This document shows positions 5,016-5,026 of a stretch of 5,026 bases of DNA, in pieces. The translations under genes and the position numbers were made by a program. Position 1 is the first letter of the stretch; every line of letters begins with the position of its first letter. The DNA is from JBBDNV01 sp040877415 (GTDB lineage Bacteria; Planctomycetota; Planctomycetia; Pirellulales; PALSA-1355), in contig JBBDNV010000081.1 in the NCBI GenBank assembly GCA_040877415.1, forward strand, positions 1 to 5,026, given 5' to 3'. The notes beneath the pieces were generated by a model. It searched no databases. It saw only the letters and a list, made by a program, of their open reading frames with translations, and had not been told where the DNA came from.

Positions 5016-5026
5016 GGGGGGGGGGG
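5016..5026. other. Terminal G homopolymer, probable sequencing artefact
   Basis: Eleven G at the very end of the sequence. Poly-G at a contig end is typical of two-colour sequencing read tails, so the last bases should not be trusted as genomic. Confidence 0.6.

Overview
The window is a GC-rich bacterial chromosome fragment, apparently from a draft or metagenome assembly. It contains a 100-N scaffold gap at 3848-3947 and ends in an 11-base G run. The style of the IS200-like protein, the M78 peptidase and the short GTAG-headed hairpin repeats suggest a planctomycete (Pirellulales-like) genome. That assignment is inference from gene style only; there is no rRNA or other marker here.

Left part (1-831, plus strand): the C-terminal end of an unrecognised reading frame (2-163), then a small HUH-type IS200/RAYT-like transposase (250-747). 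The transposase is bracketed by a short inverted motif, AGCGAGGGAG. It converges on the next gene block across a short intergenic stretch holding a REP-like repeat.

Central part (832-3757, minus strand): a compact three-gene block transcribed in the order rimO, pgsA, CPBP-family membrane protease. RimO modifies ribosomal protein S12, PgsA makes phosphatidylglycerol phosphate for the membrane, and the CPBP protein is an integral-membrane protease of unknown target. rimO and pgsA are 17 bases apart, with a strong ribosome binding site between them. rimO starts at TTG and pgsA at GTG.

Right part (3758-5026): a 390-base stretch without a gene (3758-4147) holds a 15-bp tandem repeat interrupted by the gap, related inverted hairpin repeats, and a good sigma70-type promoter with an imperfect palindrome just downstream. 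This promoter drives an ImmA/IrrE-like (M78) metallopeptidase gene (4148-4903) whose zinc motif reads HEVGE instead of the usual HExxH. After it come another GTAG-headed repeat in opposite orientation, a possible terminator, and a GC-rich hairpin at the window end.

The most unusual signal is the repeat family. The 15-bp tandem unit GTAGCCGGCCTCACT and the elements GTAGCCGGGGTCATT share a head and a loop. They differ by paired changes that keep a hairpin, and two loci show the same layout of repeated half-hairpins followed by one closing arm. This resembles REP elements, whose usual partner is a RAYT transposase like the one at 250-747. No tRNA, rRNA or CRISPR array is seen.
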